Source of the DNA: Siccirubricoccus deserti
GTDB lineage: Bacteria > Pseudomonadota > Alphaproteobacteria > Acetobacterales > Acetobacteraceae
Assembly: GCF_014283215.1 (NCBI RefSeq)
Contig: NZ_JACOMF010000002.1
Location: 186,001-250,000 of the forward strand
Direction of reading: 5' to 3'
Length of the DNA stretch: 64,000 bases
The notes beneath the pieces were generated by a model. That model saw only the letters and a program-made list of their open reading frames with translations. It was not told the origin of the DNA and did no database searches. Shown here piece by piece: positions 32,784-41,262 of the stretch. Each line of letters opens with the position of its first letter. The stretch's first letter is position 1. A program made the translations under genes and the position numbers.

Positions 32784-34823
32784 ATGACCAGCAGCACGAC
32801 CCTGCCGCCCGAAGTGCCCCAGGGCGCGCTGGACGACGTGACCGCCCAGCGCGTCGAGGCGCTGATCGAGGAGGAGGAGGGCGCCCAGAACCGCTTCGCC
32901 GGCTGGCTCGGCTACCTCGGCACCGGGCTCGCCCTGGCGATGGCGCTGTTCCACCTCTGGGCGGCCTGGGACATCGTGCCGACCACGTCGCTGCGCTTCA
33001 TCCATGTCGGCTTCGCCATGGGGCTCGGCTTCCTGCTCTTCCCGGTGGCGCGGCGCTGGCGGCACCGGCTGATGCCCTGGGACATGCTGCTGATCGCGGC
33101 CGCCCTCTATGTCACCTGGTACCTGCTCTACGGCGGCGACATGATCGGCACCGAGCCGCTGATCGACCGCTACGTCTTCCCTGAGATGCAGGACCTGCTG
33201 GTCGGCTGGCTGCTGATCCTGCTGGTGCTGGAGGTGACGCGGCGGGCCACCGGCTGGGTGATGCCGGTGGTCGCCGGGGCCTTCCTGCTCTACGGCTTCT
33301 TCGGCAACCTGCTGCCGTCGCCCTGGCAGCACCAGGGCTATGACAGCGAACGGCTGATCCCGCACCTGACCATCACCCTGGACGGCATCTTCGGCACGGC
33401 GGTGGATGTCTCCGCCTCGTTGATCATCCTCTTCACCATCTATGGCGCCATCCTGCAGCTCAGCGGGGCCGGGAAGTTCTTCGTCGACTTCTCCTTTGCC
33501 GCCACCGGCGGGCGGGCGACCTCGGCGGGGCGCACTGTGGTGCTCTCCTCCTTCCTGCTCGGTGGGCCGAGCGGCTCCGGTGTCGCCACCACCGTCACCC
33601 TTGGCACCGTCGCCTGGCCGATGATGAAGCGGGTGGGCTACCGGCCGGATGATGCCGGCGGGCTGCTGGCGGCGGGCGGGCTGGGGGCCATCATCTCCCC
33701 GCCGGTGCTGGGCGCGGCGGCCTTCCTGATCGCCGAGTACCTCAAGCTCGGCTACCTGGAAGTGCTGCGCATGGCGGTGGTGCCGACCGTGCTCTATTAC
33801 GCCGCCCTGCTGTTCATGGTGGAGCTGGACCAGCGCCGTATCGGCGCTCAGCATGCGCTGGCCGGCACGACGCGGGAAACCGTCACCTCGGAAGGCGCCT
33901 GGGCGCTGACGAAGAAGTACGGCTTCCACTTCTCCTCGCTGCTGGCGATCGTCGTCTTCATGGTGCTGGGCTACTCGCCGACCATGTCGGTGCTCTACGC
34001 CATGGGCGTGGCGGTGGCGCTGTCGTTCATCCGGCGGGACAGCGCGCTCTGGCCGGGCAAGCTGGTGGCGGCGCTGGCCTCGGGCGCGGTGCAATCGGTC
34101 GGCATCGCCGCCACCTGCGCCTGCGCCGGGATCATCGTCGGCGTCATCACCCTGACCGGGCTCGGGCTGAAATTCTCCGAGATCGCGATCCAGGCGGCGG
34201 GCGGCTCGCTGGTCGTCACCGCGCTCTACACCGCGCTGATCGTCTGGATCGTCGGCCTCGCGGTGCCGGTGACCGCCAGCTACATCATCTGCGCGGTGGT
34301 CGCGGCGCCGGCGCTGATCAAGCTCGGCGTGCCGGATTACGCGGCGCATATGTTCGTCTTCTACTATGCGGTGCTGTCCGAGGTCTCGCCGCCTACCGCG
34401 CTCAGCCCCTTCGCCGCCGCGGCGATCACCGGCGCCGGGCCCTACCGCACCACCTTGCAGGCGTGGAAATACACCCTGCCGGCCTTCGTCCTGCCCTTCG
34501 TCTTCGTCACCGACCCGGATGGCGTTGGCCTGCTGCTGGCCTTCAAGCCGGGGATGACCTGGGCCGATGTCGCCTGGCAGATCACCCTGGCGGCGGCCGG
34601 GCTGGCGGCACTGGCGGCGGCCTGCCAGGGCTTTGCCCGGCGGGCATTGGCGGGGTGGGAGCGTGCGGGCTTCGCCGTGGCCGGGGTGCTGATGGTGTTC
34701 CCGGCGCTGCTCGAGGCCGGGTTCGGCGATGCGGTGCCGGCGCCGCACTGGATCGGCCTGGGCCTTGGCGCCGCGCTGCTGGCGCTGCAATGGCGGGGGC
34801 CACGCGTCGGCGTTGCGGCATAG
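32784..34823 (+). CDS. TRAP transporter fused permease (DctQ-DctM type, TAXI class)
   Basis: A 679-residue integral membrane protein joining the small four-helix and the large twelve-helix TRAP subunits. A cytoplasmic N-terminal region is followed by helices from about residue 45. The large-subunit core is recognised by SGAGKFFVDFSFA, LGGPSGSGVATTVTLGTVAWP, GGLGAIISPPVLGAAAFLIAEYL and SEVSPPTALSPFAAAAITGA. Such fused permeases use a TAXI-type periplasmic binding protein to import C4- or aromatic-type acids with sodium. No binding-protein gene is present in the window, so its partner must be elsewhere. The TAG stop begins a family B repeat. Confidence 0.92.
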   Translation: MTSSTTLPPEVPQGALDDVTAQRVEALIEEEEGAQNRFAGWLGYLGTGLALAMALFHLWAAWDIVPTTSLRFIHVGFAMGLGFLLFPVARRWRHRLMPWDMLLIAAALYVTWYLLYGGDMIGTEPLIDRYVFPEMQDLLVGWLLILLVLEVTRRATGWVMPVVAGAFLLYGFFGNLLPSPWQHQGYDSERLIPHLTITLDGIFGTAVDVSASLIILFTIYGAILQLSGAGKFFVDFSFAATGGRATSAGRTVVLSSFLLGGPSGSGVATTVTLGTVAWPMMKRVGYRPDDAGGLLAAGGLGAIISPPVLGAAAFLIAEYLKLGYLEVLRMAVVPTVLYYAALLFMVELDQRRIGAQHALAGTTRETVTSEGAWALTKKYGFHFSSLLAIVVFMVLGYSPTMSVLYAMGVAVALSFIRRDSALWPGKLVAALASGAVQSVGIAATCACAGIIVGVITLTGLGLKFSEIAIQAAGGSLVVTALYTALIVWIVGLAVPVTASYIICAVVAAPALIKLGVPDYAAHMFVFYYAVLSEVSPPTALSPFAAAAITGAGPYRTTLQAWKYTLPAFVLPFVFVTDPDGVGLLLAFKPGMTWADVAWQITLAAAGLAALAAACQGFARRALAGWERAGFAVAGVLMVFPALLEAGFGDAVPAPHWIGLGLGAALLALQWRGPRVGVAA

Positions 34824-34852
34824 AGCGGATCGCGGCGGGGCGCGAACGCCCC
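34821..34852 (+). repeat. Stop-codon-linked repeat, family B (copy 3)
   Basis: It starts with the permease's TAG, then AGCGGATCGCGG and a perfect GGGGCG/CGCCCC hairpin with a CGAA loop at 34837-34852. Confidence 0.72.
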
Positions 34853-34866
34853 ATCGGGTGAATCCG

Positions 34867-34887
34867 CCGCGGGGGGCAGCCCCGCGG
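34867..34887. terminator. Hairpin between convergent TRAP permease and SDR genes
   Basis: CCGCGGGG and CCCCGCGG form 8-bp arms around GGCAG. It lies between two convergent genes and directly after the family B hairpin, so it probably ends transcription from both sides. Confidence 0.6.
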
Positions 34888-34891
34888 CCGA

Positions 34892-35797
34892 TCAGGCCTC
34901 GTCCAGTACGAAAGCCGGCACCTGCCGGCCGTCGGTGTCGGTGAAGCCGTATTCGCGTGCCAGATCCGCGACCCGCAGCGCCGTGCCGGTCTTCGCCATC
35001 ACCGCCGGATCGGCGGCCAGCGCGGCGATGGCGCGGCCGAGATAACGTGGCGATTCGGTCCGGGCCAGCTCCGGCCGCTCCCGCCAATTGCGCTCATCCG
35101 CCCGGTGCATGGCCAGCACCAGCTCCGTCCGCATCCAGCCCGGCGAGACGGCCACCGAGGCGACGCCATGGGGCCGCAGCTCCTGCGCCATGCCGAAGGC
35201 GAGGCGGGTGATGGTGGCCTTCGCCAGGTCGTAGAAGAGGTTGCCGCGCATGTAGCGGTCGCGGTCCCAAAAGGTGGTGCAGATGATCAGCCCATGCCCC
35301 TGGCGGATCATGCGCGGCGCCGCGCAGCGGCTGGCCAGCAGGTGGTTGCGCACGCCGCGGTCCATCATGGACTCCCAATGCGCCAGCGGATGCGCCCAGA
35401 AGGGTGCGTCGAAGACGCCATCGAAGGTCTCGTGCCCGCCCCAGGCATTGTTGACGAGCAGATCGAGCCGTCCCTCCGCCGCCTCCACCTGCGTGAACAG
35501 CGCCTCGACCTCTTCCTCCCGGCCGTGGTCGCAGGGCAGGGCGATGCCGCGGCCGCCGAGCCGGGTGACCTCCTCGGCGGTCTCGTCGATGCTGCCCCGC
35601 ATGATGGCGAGTCCGGAGGCCGCCATGATCCGCTCATACCCGCCGGCCGGCCGGCCACGCCGGCTGCGGCCGGTGACATAGACGGTCGCCCCTGCGGCGC
35701 CGAGTTCCAGCGCCGCGCCGCGGCCGGCACCGCGGCTGGCGCCGGTGACCATGGCGACCTTGCCGGCAAGGGGCCGGTCGAGTGTTCCGTCCTGCAT
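34892..35797 (-). CDS. SDR family oxidoreductase
   Basis: A 301-residue short-chain dehydrogenase. VTGASRGAGRGAALELG is the cofactor motif, LLVNNAWGG is the NNAG motif, and the C-terminal part holds VSPGWMRTEL. The usual Ser and Tyr-x3-Lys active site reads CTTFWDRDRY...YDLAKATITRLA, so YDLAK supplies Tyr and Lys but the catalytic Ser is replaced or shifted. The reaction is unknown. The ATG at 35797 has AGAGGA upstream; a TTG one codon earlier is in frame. It is monocistronic. Confidence 0.85.
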   Translation of the reverse strand: MQDGTLDRPLAGKVAMVTGASRGAGRGAALELGAAGATVYVTGRSRRGRPAGGYERIMAASGLAIMRGSIDETAEEVTRLGGRGIALPCDHGREEEVEALFTQVEAAEGRLDLLVNNAWGGHETFDGVFDAPFWAHPLAHWESMMDRGVRNHLLASRCAAPRMIRQGHGLIICTTFWDRDRYMRGNLFYDLAKATITRLAFGMAQELRPHGVASVAVSPGWMRTELVLAMHRADERNWRERPELARTESPRYLGRAIAALAADPAVMAKTGTALRVADLAREYGFTDTDGRQVPAFVLDEA

Positions 35798-35952
35798 CAA
35801 TCCTCTCCGCTGCCTGAAGGTTCTGCTGCCCCGGGCCTCCTGGCAAGGGCCGGAAGGCCTTGCAGCCGGAAGCCGCGCCGCTTCGGACGCCGAAGCCGGA
35901 AATCCCAGCGTGACGCGGAAATAACGCCGGTTCGTTTCGGCTCTGCGTTACA

Positions 35953-36609
35953 ATGGCGACCATGCATCCGCGCCTCGCATGGCTGGTCCTGCTTGCGTTG
36001 CTGCCCGGCGGCTGCGGCAACTCCGGCATGGCCGGGCTTCTGCCGGCGCTGGGGTGGCCCGAGGTGCTGCAACGCCTGCCCATCGCCACCGAGGAGGAGC
36101 CGGTCGCCGACCCCGCCACCGGCCGCGCCATCCGCCTCTGGATCGGCCGGCGCGGCACGCGGGCGGCGCTGCTGCAGGAGCTTGGCGAGCGGCGGCTGTG
36201 GCGGACATCCTCCGGCGTGGTGGTGGCGACCGATGGCGGCCGGGTGGTGGCGACCTCCGGCCTGCGGGAGGTTCTGGCCGCCACCCGCTTCGACGGCCCG
36301 GACCCGCTGGCCAACCCCGCCGCCCTGCTGGACCGCACGGTGGAGGCGCGACGGATGGTCGACCTGATGCGGGCCGACCGCGAGCCTGCCGGCATGCGCT
36401 TCGGCATCGCCGTCGAATGCCGGCTGCGGGCCAGGCGCACCGAGGAGGATGCGGTGCTGCTGGTCGAGGAACGTTGCCGCGCTGGCCGCGAGGGCCGCTT
36501 CACCAACCGCTACTGGGTGGCGCCGGAAGGCGGTGCGGTGCTGCGGGCCGAGCAATGGGTCGGCCCCGGCGCGCCGGTGCTGGCGCTAGAGTTCAGCCCC
36601 GCCAGCTGA
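35953..36609 (+). CDS. YjbF/GfcB family lipoprotein
   Basis: A 218-residue predicted lipoprotein: a short hydrophobic signal ends at LLPGGCGN, with Cys in place for lipidation although Pro stands where a small aliphatic residue is preferred. The body matches the YjbF/GfcB family of group 4 capsule and exopolysaccharide loci, with RLWIGRRGTRAALLQ, DPLANPAALLD and a NRYWVAPEGGAVLRAEQWVG C-terminal strand pair. In enterobacteria yjbF sits with yjbE, yjbG and yjbH; here the YjbH-like gene is 18 kb away. The last 17 bases overlap the end of the oppositely transcribed WecA-like gene. ATG 35962 is an alternative start. Confidence 0.75.
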   Translation: MATMHPRLAWLVLLALLPGGCGNSGMAGLLPALGWPEVLQRLPIATEEEPVADPATGRAIRLWIGRRGTRAALLQELGERRLWRTSSGVVVATDGGRVVATSGLREVLAATRFDGPDPLANPAALLDRTVEARRMVDLMRADREPAGMRFGIAVECRLRARRTEEDAVLLVEERCRAGREGRFTNRYWVAPEGGAVLRAEQWVGPGAPVLALEFSPAS

Positions 36610-37648
36610 GGCCCGCCCGTGCCACCCGCTGCCCGACATAGACGGTCCAGCCAAGCTGCACCGCCAGCGCGGGCAGCACCACCAGCGGCTTCAGCGTGCC
36701 CGGCAGGTGCAGGAACCACACCGCCAGCGCCGCATGGAACAGCGTGAAGCCCCAATGGATGGCGGCGACGCTCCTGGTGCCCAGGCCGCTGCGCTGCGCC
36801 ATCTGGTAGAGATGGGTGCGATGCGCGGCGCCCACCCGGTCGCCCATCGCGCCGCGCCGCGCCAGGGTGAAGGCGGCATCCCACAGCAGCCCGAACAGCA
36901 GCAGCGGCACGATCAGGAAGCTGACCTGCGTCGAATCGAAGCGCGCTGCCGCGACCGCCAGCACCGCCAGGGTGAAGCCGGCGAATTGGCTGCCGACATC
37001 GCCCATGAAGATCCGCGCCGGATGCAGGTTGTACGGCAGGAAGCCGGCGAAGCCGGCGGCGAGGAACAGCGCGGCCGCATAGACGAAGCGCCCGCCCTCG
37101 GTCGCCGCGATGGCGGCCAGGGCAGCGCAGGCGATCAGCAGAGTACCGCCCACCAGCCCGTCCAGCCCATCCATGAAATTCACCGCATTGGTGCAGCCGA
37201 TGATCCAGACCAGGGTCAGCAGCGTTCCCAGCAGCCCAAGCTCGACATGGCCGACATAGGGAATGGCCAGCCGCGACAGCGTCAGTCCGCTGGCCACCGC
37301 CACCAGCGCCGCCGCCGCCTGGCAGCCCAGCCGCAGCCGGGCCGAGAGGTCGCGGATGTCATCCACCAGCGCCACCCCGGCGATCGCCACCGCGGCGAAG
37401 ATGACGCCGAGGAATTGCCGCTCCGCCAGCCGGGCGAAATCCGCCAGCTGGTAGAGCACCAGCATGCCGGCGATGAAGGCCAGCACCACGCCCACTCCGC
37501 CGCCCCGCGGCGTCGGCCGGACATGGGCGCTGCGACCGTTCGGATGGTCGAGGATCGGGAAGGCGATCATCCCCCGCACCACGATGCCCGACAGGCAGGC
37601 GAGGCCGAGCGCGAAGAGCAGGTGCTGGGACAGGGCATTGAGCGTCAT
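36593..37648 (-). CDS. Polyprenyl-phosphate glycosyl-1-phosphate transferase (WecA/MraY family)
   Basis: A 351-residue integral membrane enzyme with about ten helices. It starts polymer synthesis by moving a sugar-1-phosphate from UDP-sugar to undecaprenyl phosphate. Signature loops are DHPNGRSAHVRPTPRGGG, ALVDDIRDLSARLRL (Asp-Asp), NAVNFMDGLDGLVGG, FMGDVGSQFAGF and the C-terminal AAHRTHLYQMAQRSG, whose His-rich motif is typical of WecA-like rather than MraY proteins. It probably primes O-antigen or exopolysaccharide synthesis. It is one of two priming enzymes in this window; the other is the sugar transferase at 46994. Confidence 0.9.
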   Translation of the reverse strand: MTLNALSQHLLFALGLACLSGIVVRGMIAFPILDHPNGRSAHVRPTPRGGGVGVVLAFIAGMLVLYQLADFARLAERQFLGVIFAAVAIAGVALVDDIRDLSARLRLGCQAAAALVAVASGLTLSRLAIPYVGHVELGLLGTLLTLVWIIGCTNAVNFMDGLDGLVGGTLLIACAALAAIAATEGGRFVYAAALFLAAGFAGFLPYNLHPARIFMGDVGSQFAGFTLAVLAVAAARFDSTQVSFLIVPLLLFGLLWDAAFTLARRGAMGDRVGAAHRTHLYQMAQRSGLGTRSVAAIHWGFTLFHAALAVWFLHLPGTLKPLVVLPALAVQLGWTVYVGQRVARAGLSWRG

Positions 37649-37720
37649 GCGCGCCGGGGTGTGGCGGAACCGCGCCGGCGCGGCAAGGGCGCGGCCCGGC
37701 CATCCGTCAGGGCAGGAGTG

Positions 37721-37839
37721 CCTGTCAAACCCGGCCGCTTCCCTGTGCCCTTCCGCGGCAAAGCCACGGAAGGCAGGCCGAAACGCCGGTCAGGAGGGGC
37801 CATCGGGTCCCCCAGGACCGGCAAAGCGGTGTTGCGGGC
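37721..37839. repeat. Intergenic repeat family C (copy 3, inverted)
   Basis: Read on the minus strand this segment aligns along its whole length with the copy at 56701, including CCGGCGTTTCGGCCTGCCTT, the CCGCGGAAGG core and GGGAAGCGGCCGGGTTTG. It fills the gap between the WecA-like and Old Yellow Enzyme genes. Confidence 0.72.
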
Positions 37840-37844
37840 AGCTC

Positions 37845-38957
37845 CTACAGCGGCGGCAGCGGCGCGGCGATCGCCGGGTCGCGGGTCATCCGGCCGAGGG
37901 TGTTCCAGCCGCGCTCATACTGCGGCGGCACCTTCAGCGCCTCGGTCCGGCCGAGCGCGGCGGCGGCATGCAGCGGCCAGTAGGGGTCGCGCAGCAGGAG
38001 CCGGCCCAGCAGGATCAGGTCGGCCTTGCCCTCGGTCAGGATCGCCTGCGCCTGCGCCGGCTCGGTGATCAGCCCGACCGCCGCCACGGCGACCCCGGCG
38101 CCCCGGCGCACCGCCTCCGCCCCCGGCACCTGATAGCCCGGGCCGAGCGGGATCTTCTGCCGGTGGTCGAGCCCGCCGCTGGACACGTCGACCATGTCGA
38201 CGCCGAGCGCCTTCAGCCGGGCCGAGAGCCGCACCGTCTCCTCGGTGGTCCAGCCGCCCTCGACCCAATCGGTGTGGGAGAGCCGGACGCAGAGCGGGAT
38301 CTCATCCGGGATGGCGGCGCGCACTGCCTTGGTCACCGCCTCGGCGAAGCGGGTCCGACCGTCGAAATCGCCGCCCCAGGCATCGTTGCGGCGGTTCGAC
38401 AGCGGCGAGAGGAATTGGTGCACCAGATAGCCATGCGCCGCATGCAGCTCGATGAAGCGGTAGCCGGCGGCGACGCTGCGCTTCGCCGCGGCGGCGAAAT
38501 CGGCGATCGCCTGGGCGATCTCGGCCTCGGAGAGGGCATGCGGCACGGCGAAATCGCCGAAGGCGGCGGCGGAGGGGGCGATGGCCTGCCAGCCCGGCTG
38601 GGCCGGGCCATCCGCCCAGGGCGCCATGCGGCTGGCCTTGCGCCCGGCATGGGCGATCTGGATGGCCGGCACCGAGCCGGCGGCGGTGATGCCGGCGACC
38701 AGGCGCTTGTGGCCGGCAAGCTGGGCATCCTCCCAGATGCCGAGGTCGCCGTGCGAGATGCGGCCCTCGGGCGCGACCGCCGCAGCCTCCGTCATGGTCA
38801 GGCCGGCGCCGCCGATCGCGCGGGAGACCAGGTGGGCGTAGTGCCACTCGGTCGCCTTGCCGTCGTCCGCGGAGCAGTACTGGCACATCGGCGAGACGCC
38901 GATGCGATTCTTCAGGGTCACGCCGCGCAGGGTCAGCGGCTCGAACAGATCAGTCAT
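37845..38957 (-). CDS. NADPH dehydrogenase, Old Yellow Enzyme family (YqjM-like)
   Basis: A 370-residue FMN-dependent ene-reductase. The thermophilic-like class is recognised by NRIGVSPMCQYCS (Cys in the flavin site), QIAHAGRKAS, the His pair in FIELHAAHGYLVHQFLSP and GGDFDGRTRF. It reduces activated C=C bonds of enones, maleimides or nitro compounds; the physiological substrate is unknown. The ATG overlaps the stop of the DUF2272 gene (ATGA), so it is the downstream gene of a ribA-DUF2272-OYE set, with RibA supplying flavin precursor. Confidence 0.92.
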   Translation of the reverse strand: MTDLFEPLTLRGVTLKNRIGVSPMCQYCSADDGKATEWHYAHLVSRAIGGAGLTMTEAAAVAPEGRISHGDLGIWEDAQLAGHKRLVAGITAAGSVPAIQIAHAGRKASRMAPWADGPAQPGWQAIAPSAAAFGDFAVPHALSEAEIAQAIADFAAAAKRSVAAGYRFIELHAAHGYLVHQFLSPLSNRRNDAWGGDFDGRTRFAEAVTKAVRAAIPDEIPLCVRLSHTDWVEGGWTTEETVRLSARLKALGVDMVDVSSGGLDHRQKIPLGPGYQVPGAEAVRRGAGVAVAAVGLITEPAQAQAILTEGKADLILLGRLLLRDPYWPLHAAAALGRTEALKVPPQYERGWNTLGRMTRDPAIAAPLPPL

Positions 38958-39832
38958 GACAGGGGGCTCCCAGGCATTCCCGCGGGGAATGCCGTGTTGT
39001 CGGACACGGGTCCGGCCACCGGGCCGGCATCATCGGGCCCTGGCCTGGACGGAGCGCCGGACCAGGGTGGCAGGCGACCGAGGCGGTTCTCGAAGATCGC
39101 GAACCACACCGGGGCGCCGCCGGGTCTGGGCAGAAGATAGCCGGTTCCGTCGGCGGTGAAACGGGTACGGGTGACGGCGTCGCGGACATTTCCGCCGATG
39201 GCGTCGACGAAGCCGGGCCCGGTGGCCACGGCGATATCGCAATGCATCGGCCGGAAGGCGCCGGCATCGGCGGCGCGCTGGCGCCAATGCACGATCGGCG
39301 CCCGGCTGCGGTCGGCGCAGAGCAGGTCGCCCGCCCGCGGCGCGTATTCCGCCGGACCATGCGGCAGGAAGGGGGCGGTGGCAGGGAAGGCGGCCGCGTC
39401 GCGGATCAGCGCGTCGAGGTAATGCACATGGGAGGCGGACGGCGGGAATTCCCGCGTATCCACCCCGGCGGCGCGCATGACGTAGCTGATGAAGGCGGCG
39501 GACCAGAAGGGCTCCTGCCACAGCGCCGCGCCCTTGGCCCGGCCGGCCAGCGCCGCGGCGTAGAGGTCGCGGTTGCGGGCGACGGCACCCTCATCCTCCG
39601 GCACGGCGCGCCAGTAGGCGAGGACACGGGGGAAATTCGCCGGATCGCTCTCGGCGCCGGCAGCGGGCTGCGGGCTGGCATCCGCCGGCGCCACCACCGC
39701 GCCCCATTCCGCCCATTCGGCGAGCGCGATGCGCAGCATCCGCTCCCGTGCCGCCGGCGGGTAGACCAGTGGCGGGGCCGGCACGGCGGCCGTGCAGGCG
39801 CCGAGCAGCAGCAGCAGGACCAGGGTCCGCAT
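38954..39832 (-). CDS. DUF2272 domain lipoprotein
   Basis: A 292-residue predicted lipoprotein: LVLLLLLGACTAA provides a lipobox. The DUF2272 core shows WSAAFISYVMRAAGVDTREF, SHVHYLDALIRDA, PRAGDLLCADRS, PMHCDIAVATG and DAIGGNVRDAVTRTR. The Cys/His arrangement resembles NlpC/P60- or CHAP-type amidase folds, which suggests a peptidoglycan-related role; that is inference. It lies 14 bases after ribA and overlaps the OYE gene, so all three are likely cotranscribed. Confidence 0.8.
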   Translation of the reverse strand: MRTLVLLLLLGACTAAVPAPPLVYPPAARERMLRIALAEWAEWGAVVAPADASPQPAAGAESDPANFPRVLAYWRAVPEDEGAVARNRDLYAAALAGRAKGAALWQEPFWSAAFISYVMRAAGVDTREFPPSASHVHYLDALIRDAAAFPATAPFLPHGPAEYAPRAGDLLCADRSRAPIVHWRQRAADAGAFRPMHCDIAVATGPGFVDAIGGNVRDAVTRTRFTADGTGYLLPRPGGAPVWFAIFENRLGRLPPWSGAPSRPGPDDAGPVAGPVSDNTAFPAGMPGSPLS

Positions 39833-39846
39833 GCGGCAGGCCGGCG

Positions 39847-41052
39847 TCAGGGCTCGTCCTGCAAGGCCAGCAGATGGCCGAAGCGGGCCGCCTTGGTCGC
39901 CAGGTAGCCGTCGTTCACCCCGTTCGGGGCGAACTCATGCGCCTCCCGCCCCGCGATGGTCACGCCGCAGGCCGCCAGCCCGGCCAGCTTGTCCGGGTTG
40001 TTGGTCAGCAGCCGGATGCGGTGGATGCCGAGCTGGTCCAGCATGGTGGCGGCAACCAGGAAGTTCCGCTCATCCGCGCCCCAGCCGAGCGCCCGGTTGG
40101 CGTCGAGCGTGTCGAGCCCGGCATCCTGCAGCGTATAGGCGCGCAACTTGTTCACCAGGCCGATGCCGCGCCCTTCCTGCGCCAGGTAGAGCAGCACCCC
40201 GCCATCAGGGTCGGTGGCCATGCGGGCGATGGCGCCGCGGAGCTGCGGCCCGCAATCGCAGCGGAGCGAGCCGAGAAGGTCGCCGGTGAAGCATTCCGAA
40301 TGCAGCCGGACCAGCGGTGCCCTTCCCTCGGCCGCCACCACCTCGGGCTGGCCGATCAGGATGGCGAGGTGCTCGATCCCGCCATCGGCGGCACGGAAGG
40401 CGATGATCCGGGCGTCGGCGGTGGCCTCCAGCGGCACCGCCGCCTCGGCGACGCGGCGCAGGCTGGTGGCGGCCGAGGCCGGGTAGGCGAGGACATCGGC
40501 GGCCTCCACCGCCAGCAGGTCGGGCCGCGGCAGCCCGTCCCGCGGCGGCGCCTGAGGCGCGGCGATCACCGCCGGCAGCAGCCGGCCGAGCTTGGCCAGC
40601 GCCAGGGCGGCGGCGGCCAGCGGCGGGGCCGGCACCCGTTCGGTGCGGGCGCCCTCCGGCAGCAGCCGGTCCAGGGTAGGGTCGGCCAGGCTGCGCAGCG
40701 TCGCGGGATCCAGCAGCGCTTGCGGCAGGCGGAGCGCCACTGCCGCCTCCTCGGCCCCCAGCACCGGCCGCAGCGCCGGCACCGGTGCCACCGCGGCGGC
40801 GCGGGTCGGCGCCAGCAGCAGCACCGGCGGCGACTTCGCCAGACCGGTGATTTCAGCCAGCCCACGCGCGCCCACGGTCTCGGCAGCAGCCATCACAAGA
40901 CTGTGTTCGCCGCTTCTGAGCAGCACGGGCGTGCCCCGGCGCAATTCCGCCGCAGCCCGATGCACCGCCCGAAGGGCGGAGACGGCGGGATCAGGCAGCA
41001 TGGCAGGGGTGGACGCCTGCGGTTCGGAAGCCATCATACGGGGCATGGTCAT
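39847..41052 (-). CDS. ribA: GTP cyclohydrolase II with degenerate RibB-like N-terminus
   Basis: A 401-residue protein. Residues 200-401 are GTP cyclohydrolase II, which opens GTP for riboflavin synthesis: zinc ligands are in HSECFTGDLLGSLRCDCGPQ (C-x10-C-x-C), GVLLYLAQEGRGIGLVNKLR is the catalytic region, and LLTNNPDKL the guanine site. Residues 20-195 resemble a dihydroxybutanone-phosphate synthase that has lost its acidic catalytic loop, as is common in alphaproteobacterial RibA. ATGs at 41052, 41046 and 41034 are all possible. I saw no FMN riboswitch in the leader up to the divergent response-regulator gene. Confidence 0.92.
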   Translation of the reverse strand: MTMPRMMASEPQASTPAMLPDPAVSALRAVHRAAAELRRGTPVLLRSGEHSLVMAAAETVGARGLAEITGLAKSPPVLLLAPTRAAAVAPVPALRPVLGAEEAAVALRLPQALLDPATLRSLADPTLDRLLPEGARTERVPAPPLAAAALALAKLGRLLPAVIAAPQAPPRDGLPRPDLLAVEAADVLAYPASAATSLRRVAEAAVPLEATADARIIAFRAADGGIEHLAILIGQPEVVAAEGRAPLVRLHSECFTGDLLGSLRCDCGPQLRGAIARMATDPDGGVLLYLAQEGRGIGLVNKLRAYTLQDAGLDTLDANRALGWGADERNFLVAATMLDQLGIHRIRLLTNNPDKLAGLAACGVTIAGREAHEFAPNGVNDGYLATKAARFGHLLALQDEP

Positions 41053-41262
41053 GACTATAGGTCCATCGCAGGCGCATGGCGCCCCGCCAATGTGGCGTGG
41101 AAAGGGCGCCCGAAAGACCCCTGGGTGAAATAATCGGGAATGGTCACGGTCTTGTCGCCGCTACCGTCCCAAACCCATGTATGCGTCCACACTGTCGCCA
41201 CAGCTTCGCCACCGATGGCGGATACGATGGCGTTGAGAGCAGTGAAACCGCTGGGAGATGGC

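Noticed and set aside
41055-41260. Minus-strand frame upstream of ribA ending in VTIPDYFTQGSFGRP
   Set aside because: It reads like protein, but third positions are mixed unlike neighbouring genes, it has no supported start, and it extends into the response-regulator gene on the other strand.
41053-41262. Possible FMN riboswitch in front of ribA
   Set aside because: I looked for the conserved FMN aptamer segments in the minus-strand leader and did not find them.
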